Position numbers and translations under genes: made by a program. From assembly GCA_003184365.1 (NCBI GenBank), contig NKYR01000238.1, positions 1 to 22,825 on the forward strand: a stretch of 22,825 bases of DNA, read 5' to 3'. Positions 18,901-22,825 of the stretch are shown here, piece by piece. This stretch comes from Evernia prunastri. Taxonomy: Eukaryota; Ascomycota; Lecanoromycetes; Lecanorales; Parmeliaceae. The notes under the pieces were generated by a model. That model was given only the letters and a program-made list of their open reading frames with translations, did not search any database and was not told the origin of the DNA. How positions within the stretch are numbered: position 1 is the stretch's first letter; every line of letters begins with the position of its first letter.

Positions 18901-20992
18901 CTGTAGAGCGGGAAAAGCAATGTCTACACGCAGTGGTTGCCCGGCCAGTGACGTATAGGCGTAGAAGGCAGCGACAGAGAACATGCCACTCGCTAGATTG
19001 TTCGTAAAACTGATCAGGACTCCCCAAAGGCTGGTGATGACGCGTAGGTTTAATTCGTGCTGCCTTGCTTGCAGAACTTGGTCTTGCCAGAAATTCTGCC
19101 ATGCATACCAACGTAGGTGACGGATCGCTCTAACATACTCGGTCACCTTCTGGAGTTTACTATCGGTAGCTGACCTCCTTATTCTCTCCCAATGCAGTAA
19201 ATTCCGGGTGCTCAGTACATTGATTCCTTGGGCTAATACGACCGTCAATACACCAAATAGACACGGCCATCCGATCAGCCTCCATATTAGCACGACTGAC
19301 AAAACCAAACCAAGAGGTTTCGTAATGAGGGACTGAAATTCCCAGAATCTGGACAAATGTTGGTCAATCGGAAATGGACCAACAACCAAATCGCAGGCAA
19401 TTACCTCTGGGCTACTTCATAAACATCGTTGCTGCATTTGAAATATCAGTTGCGATACGACAAGGAGGACTGCAAGAGAAGCTTGCCGCATCATGTTCAG
19501 TATCCGGCCCGCCCCAATCGACGCCGGCATTTTTGACTCATTTGGACGTTCATCTTTTCTCTTAAAAAGCCTTCTTGCGGTCCCATACAGACCTTCCCAG
19601 AAAGATCTTATCCGAGATCTGGCTCGCTTTGTCTGCCTCGCATTCATCCCGTCAACACTTACTTGCGGTTGCGTGGGGTTACCGATAACCTTCCGTGACA
19701 GTGTCTTTTCGTACAGCATCGTGATCATCTCGCCCCTTGATCTTTCATAGCAGCGTCTACTGAACCAGAGGTTGAACACAGAAGACTGGCTTGCAACGAG
19801 TCTGACGAGTAGTGACAGCACCGCATAGGTAATGGCAGCCCTATGACGGGTACCAGAACTTTCTATAGATCGAAGAAGCTGCTGCAAAAGCACAGGCGCG
19901 CAAAGATCTGAGCTACAGATTAGTTACTGATGTCAGAGGATTTGGTCATGATTGCTCTCCATACCTGCCAGCGACTCTAGTATTGCTAGAAAAGAGATAA
20001 TCACCAAGTCAAGCCCATTAGCCGCGATCAGCCGGCTCACCACTGACCCCTTGAGCTCCCGGAAACTGTCATGCAGAACACTGTGTTGGAATTCAAAGGC
20101 AAGACTCCACACGTCTTCATCGTTCAACCGCCGAGTCGAGCCTAATGAGATGAGAGGCGTCATCCAAGAGACTGTCATGAATTGCCATAGGGTCAGGTTG
20201 TCTTCAGGACTGCGAAGTTGACTTGTCGGATGCCCAAATGTTGGGCAGATTTGGTCTTTTGGAAGATCTGGATCGCTCAGTGGCATACAAAGGACGATAG
20301 CCACAGCCGCGAGCCCATTGAGCAACTCACAAATTGCGGGTATGTCTTGAGCATGCAGTGAAGAGGGAGAGTCGATCAGTAGAGTTAGCTGAGCTGTCAA
20401 AAGGCTGAGCAAGATTGCTAGTATTCCAAAAGGAGTAGTTTTCGGACGATCCATCGCAACCAGAAGGCCGAGTAGGGCCTGACTTTTATGTCAGAAGGAT
20501 TCACGATTCACGGAAGGTCAGTTACCCAAGATATACATGGAGCTACCGTCGTGGTACTTAAATGAGGGTAAAACATTGTGAATACTGTCACCAGTCTTAA
20601 ACCGAACCCAGCAAGGCATATCACAAGCAAGATGTTTGCGCTGCGTGTCGGTCGCTTTTTTTGGTCAAGGCTAGTCATGCCCACCTGTTGGGTGAACTCT
20701 TTAACGAAAGGGGTAGCCCAGGTAGGTCGCCGGTTCGAAAGGAGAGGCTGAAGCCCACGTCCAAGAGCTATGCAAATCGCCATAATAGCGGGAAGACAAG
20801 ATATATTTGGAACGAAACATCTGTAAAAGCGAGCCTCTCGGGAGTCCTGTCAAAATTGTGAATAGATGATACTTCTGGCAGGTTATCAGATTTCCATACC
20901 CAGATGCCAGGGCATGAGGTTAATGTTTCTTTTGGGCCATTGTAGAACAGTTGGCCGGTCTGAAGCAGCAACCCGCGAATATCCTGAGCCAT
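15913..20992 (-). CDS. ABC-C (MRP-type) full transporter, 8 exons
   Basis: Membrane exporter using ATP to move organic anions, conjugates or drugs. Exons (minus): 20992-20526, 20478-19965, 19907-19487, 19431-19405, 19348-17567, 17433-17403, 17279-16224, 16137-15913; all seven junctions keep frame. From ATG 20783 this gives 1437 residues. From ATG 20992 a +70-residue hydrophobic N-terminus is gained, but one base is missing at about 20783. Order: N-terminal membrane segments; SPEDNLTLWQFMTVSW linker; TMD1; NBD1 (GKVGAGKT at about 639-646, LSGGQ 730-734, LLLLDDPFSALD 750-761, switch His 788); TMD2; NBD2 (GRTGSGKST 1240-1248, LSQGQ 1338-1342, VILDEATAS ending at 1367, switch His 1394). NBD1 has Asp where the catalytic Glu is expected, usual in the C family; NBD2 has Glu. 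Substrate unknown. The only host gene in the window, between RIP-mutated blocks. Confidence 0.9.
17280..17402 (-). other. 31-nt exon and following intron 6 (123 nt)
   Basis: Exon 17403-17433 encodes GNISQQFQSV only. The next intron begins GTTCGT (a weak donor) and ends GCGTAG with GCTGAC as branch site, in phase 0 before AFLSITWLSSL. The last intron, 16138-16223 (86 nt, GTATGA...GCTAG), splits NBD2 Walker B right after its catalytic Glu. Confidence 0.7.
17434..17566 (-). other. ABC gene intron 5 with internal hairpin (133 nt)
   Basis: GTGAGT...TTTTTAG with CTGAC near the 3' end; it joins GTV-D-GNISQQFQSV. Positions 17491-17554 form a 64-base hairpin: GTGAATGAG and CTACTTGCA pair with TGCAAGTAG and CTCATTCAC, interrupted by a short internal loop, around a 23-base loop. 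Folding would shorten the effective distance between splice sites. Confidence 0.75.
19405..19431 (-). other. 27-nt micro-exon of the ABC gene
   Basis: Encodes only NDVYEVAQ plus split arginines on both sides. It is bounded by the GC-AG intron upstream and a GTAATT...TCCAG intron (19349-19404, 56 nt) downstream. The peptide fits directly before RFWEFQSLITKPLG, which supports its being real. Confidence 0.75.
19432..19486 (-). other. ABC gene intron 3, GC-AG type (55 nt)
   Basis: The intron starts GCAAGC rather than GT and ends AATGCAG, with a CTGAT branch sequence. Removing it joins LNMM-R-NDVYEVAQR, the sequence expected at the start of a conserved block of this transporter family. No GT site nearby restores this frame. 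Confidence 0.75.
19908..19964 (-). other. ABC gene intron 2 (57 nt)
   Basis: GTATGG...CTCAG with a TAACTAAT branch-like sequence. An upstream AG (CTGTAG, 5 bases earlier) gives the wrong frame; only the CTCAG site yields SLA-D-LCAPVLLQQLL. Confidence 0.8.
20479..20525 (-). other. ABC gene intron 1 (47 nt)
   Basis: GTAACT...GTCAG with a CTGAC branch-point sequence. It joins ...CISW to ALLGLLVAMDRP in phase 0. Without removal the frame stops at 20508. Confidence 0.8.
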
Positions 20993-21565
20993 ACTTATTG
21001 AGTAGGGGAGCAGAAAGATACCATTGGGAGAGTAGGGTATTGGGTATCACTCGTGCTTGAACATCCATGGGCATCCCAGTAGAATAAACGCACGATGACA
21101 CGATGCGAACATGTTCAGATTCCGACGAGAAATTGCTACAATCAATATAGGCAAGGGATGCTCCCTTTACACCTCCCTGCGCGTTCAGTTGCCACTTGAC
21201 GGAAATTCAGCCCTACAACTCCGCGCGTCTGGGAGCTGGGATGCCATGTGGCATATGCGAAGCATTGGTAGCAAAAATAAGTCTGGACAATGCGCTAAGA
21301 AACGTGTCGGATTGCACTCAACACGAGCCCACTTTAAGGTATATAAATCCTATTACGCTCACAAAGATCTCTTGAGTGAAGTTCAAATATCACGTGAGGC
21401 AGTAAGTCACAGACCCGGAATTAGCGCACCCGAGGGTGAGGTACGGGCGCCAAGGCCCGCATAATGCCCTGCCTGAACGGCCGCCTAGGTACCTTATGTC
21501 AAGATTATGTGGTAGGACACTTAGTTGTATTAACTATGGAGTACTATGGTACTAAGGGCGACCTA
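20993..21565. promoter_or_regulatory. ABC gene upstream region
   Basis: Unmutated intergenic DNA. On the minus strand two CCAAT motifs (21023-21027 and 21039-21043) lie 31 and 47 bases before the ATG at 20992; CCAAT boxes bind the Hap/CBC complex in fungi, though these are closer to the start than usual. The plus-strand frame 21111-21464 (117 codons) shows no domain or codon pattern and is probably chance. Nothing else is recognisable. Confidence 0.4.
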
Positions 21566-21640
21566 TGTAGGGCCGGTGCCAAGGCCGGCCTTGGCCCGGT
21601 CTTTAGCCGGGCCGAGGCCTTGGCAGTCCTCTACCCTACA
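21566..21640. repeat. GC-rich palindromic element, TGTAGGG ends
   Basis: A 75-base segment bounded by inverted TGTAGGG and CCCTACA. It contains the 16-base perfect palindrome CCAAGGCCGGCCTTGG, a CCCGG/CCGGG hairpin, and a further GGCCTTGGC pairing with GCCAAGGCC at the left. It sits between the gene-side DNA and the RIP-mutated gypsy remnant. TG...CA ends suggest an LTR fragment or a small folded element, but no target duplication is seen (flanks accta versus atttc). Confidence 0.5.
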
Positions 21641-21691
21641 ATTTCAACAACTACTTCTAAATTACTTCTATTCTATATTTATTTATTATTA

Positions 21692-22720
21692 CGTCTTCGA
21701 TAAATATTACGAAGTTTAAAAATTCGACTTCGATAATAAAGAATTTACACTTTTTTAAGCTTATATATAGATTAAAATACTTAAATCTTTTAAACACTTA
21801 CTTAATATAATCTATATATTTCGCTTTCGAATTTAAATAAATCAAAATATTATAAAGATAAACGACATAAAAATTATTTATTAAATCTATTAATATTTTA
21901 TTAATATAGATCTAAAAGATTATAAAGATATTAATTAATTTAAACGATATAATTAAATACTTAAAGTAATTATAACGCGTACGAAACGTAATCTTTTACT
22001 TATTATCTTTACAAATTCGAATACGATAATATATATTTTTTAAATTCAATTCTAAAAATATTACTACTTTATTTAAACGATTTAAAATCTTATTAATTAA
22101 TAATAAAGATTAACGATTTTTAATCGTTATCTTATTTAGATCTCGATAGTTAATATATAAGCGTAAATTATTCTTCTTCTTTAATATAAAGAGTATAGAT
22201 ACTTTCGCTAAACTTATAAAATAATTCTTCGTTAAGATATTATCTAGATACGTCTTTAACATCGCTAACTCGATATTAAATAGATTATATAATAAATTAA
22301 AAGATAATTTCGCTATAATCTTAATAATATAATTATATTCTTTATAAGACGAAAGATGTTTTACTTTTTATATCGAGAATATATTTTTATATTCTCACAA
22401 TTTCTCTGATAGATTTAATATAATATCTACGTTTTCGTTATATAATATTTTCGCTTAAGCGTTATTAACACGATAATTTCTTATAAAATTATTAATAATA
22501 TTTATAATAATTAAAGCGTAAATAAACTTCTCTCTCTTTAATATATTAGTAAAATTTTAAAGTTAAAATACTTTATACGAATACGAATCGATATTAAAAC
22601 GTATATTTATATTAATTTTTATATTTTTATTAATTAAAGTCGAAAGACTTAATATAAGCGACGAATTATCTTCTTTCACAATAAAATAAAAGATATAAAA
22701 ATATCGTTTAATATAAGATT
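21692..22720 (-). pseudogene. RIP-mutated Ty3/gypsy pol (reverse transcriptase)
   Basis: AT-rich minus-strand remnant of a Ty3/gypsy retrotransposon. Translation from 22271 to 21693 stays in one frame for 193 codons without an indel, broken only by four stop codons. Gypsy landmarks are readable: ELAMLKTYLD, then VSILFILKKKNNLRLYINYRDLN, then KNR (block order as in gypsy RT) and VVYLYNILIYL where the catalytic pair has become Tyr-Asn. Some stops fall where Trp or Gln is expected, as RIP produces. Upstream (22272 to about 22400) the sequence before the fingers is recognisable; 22400-22720 is decayed. RNase H and integrase are absent, because the frame ends near 21692. Confidence 0.8.
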
Positions 22721-22723
22721 AAT

Positions 22724-22825
22724 CTGCTCCTTGAGGAGCGGGAAGTACAAGATTTTGATATACTGGCGATTCAGGAACCGAGCTATAACTCGTTCAATGG
22801 ATCAACGTACAATCCAAGCTCCAGT
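22724..22825 (+). pseudogene. LINE endonuclease N-terminal fragment (runs off window)
   Basis: 34 open codons on the plus strand in unmutated DNA. They include DFDILAIQEPSYNSFNGSTY and a YNPSS sequence. The IQEP block with its catalytic Glu is the start of the LINE apurinic-type endonuclease, and YNPS matches the point at which the minus-strand copy at 9850 begins. It switches abruptly from RIP-mutated gypsy sequence at about 22723, so this LINE is 5'-truncated there, and the rest lies beyond the window. Confidence 0.7.

Noticed and set aside
16465..18958. Plus-strand frames across the ABC gene (16465-16671, 17732-18166, 18515-18958)
   Set aside because: They are shadows of the well-supported minus-strand exons.
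21111..21464. 117-codon plus-strand frame upstream of the ABC gene
   Set aside because: No recognisable domain, unusual composition, no promoter or splice support; it probably arises by chance in GC-balanced DNA.
21480..21640. Solo gypsy LTR ending at 21640
   Set aside because: Several TGT starts were tried (21500, 21510 and 21566 regions) and none gives a matching 5-bp duplication with atttc on the right, so only the palindromic core is reported.

Overview
The window looks like a repeat-rich, subtelomere- or accessory-type region of a filamentous ascomycete (Pezizomycotina). Four observations support this: long AT-rich tracts poor in CpA/TpG but keeping CpG, which is the footprint of repeat-induced point mutation (RIP); Tad1-like non-LTR retrotransposons (LINEs); short LTRs; and one conserved gene with short (47-133 nt) fungal-type introns. 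I cannot name a species.

Layout. 1-2477: RIP-mutated DNA carrying a 5'-truncated LINE 3' end (570-872, repeated after a gap at 914-1055) with a 13-bp target-site duplication (TSD). 2478-4291: unmutated LTR-retroelement debris. It contains 153-bp LTRs, two of them solo LTRs with the same CCAAC TSD, a polypurine tract, and a 0.7-kb unit present twice. 4292-9850: Tad1-like LINE pieces. There is a plus-strand 3' end (4292-4749), a RIP spacer (4750-5742), and a minus-strand element assembled from several overlapping contig ends separated by single n bases (endonuclease, linker, reverse transcriptase, C-terminus). 9851-15855: a 6-kb RIP-mutated block holding two diverged copies of one repeat; one copy is split by a LINE 3' fragment (13144-13448), the other is an empty-site paralogue. 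15913-20992 (minus): one ABC-C (MRP-type) full transporter gene, eight exons, apparently complete apart from one likely single-base frameshift near the 5' end. 21566-21640: a GC-rich palindromic element. 21692-22720: a RIP-mutated Ty3/gypsy pol with recognisable reverse transcriptase on the minus strand. 22724-22825: the start of another LINE endonuclease reading off the right edge.

How it fits together. The ABC transporter is the only host gene I can support. It sits as a GC-balanced island of about 5.7 kb between RIP-mutated retroelements, and its stop codon lies only about 57 bp from RIP-mutated DNA. The LINE and LTR pieces are nearly unmutated although they lie in heavily mutated DNA, so they arrived after the RIP wave or RIP is now weak. 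Six single n characters mark joins, and the sequence is repeated across at least four of them, so much of the apparent tandem duplication is probably assembly structure. I found no tRNA, rRNA, CRISPR array or new defence-like system. The most interesting signals are a paired-hairpin 3' UTR shared by two LINE types, a filled-site/empty-site paralogue pair, and unusual intron architecture in the ABC gene (a GC-AG intron, 27- and 31-nt exons, and an intron with a long internal hairpin).
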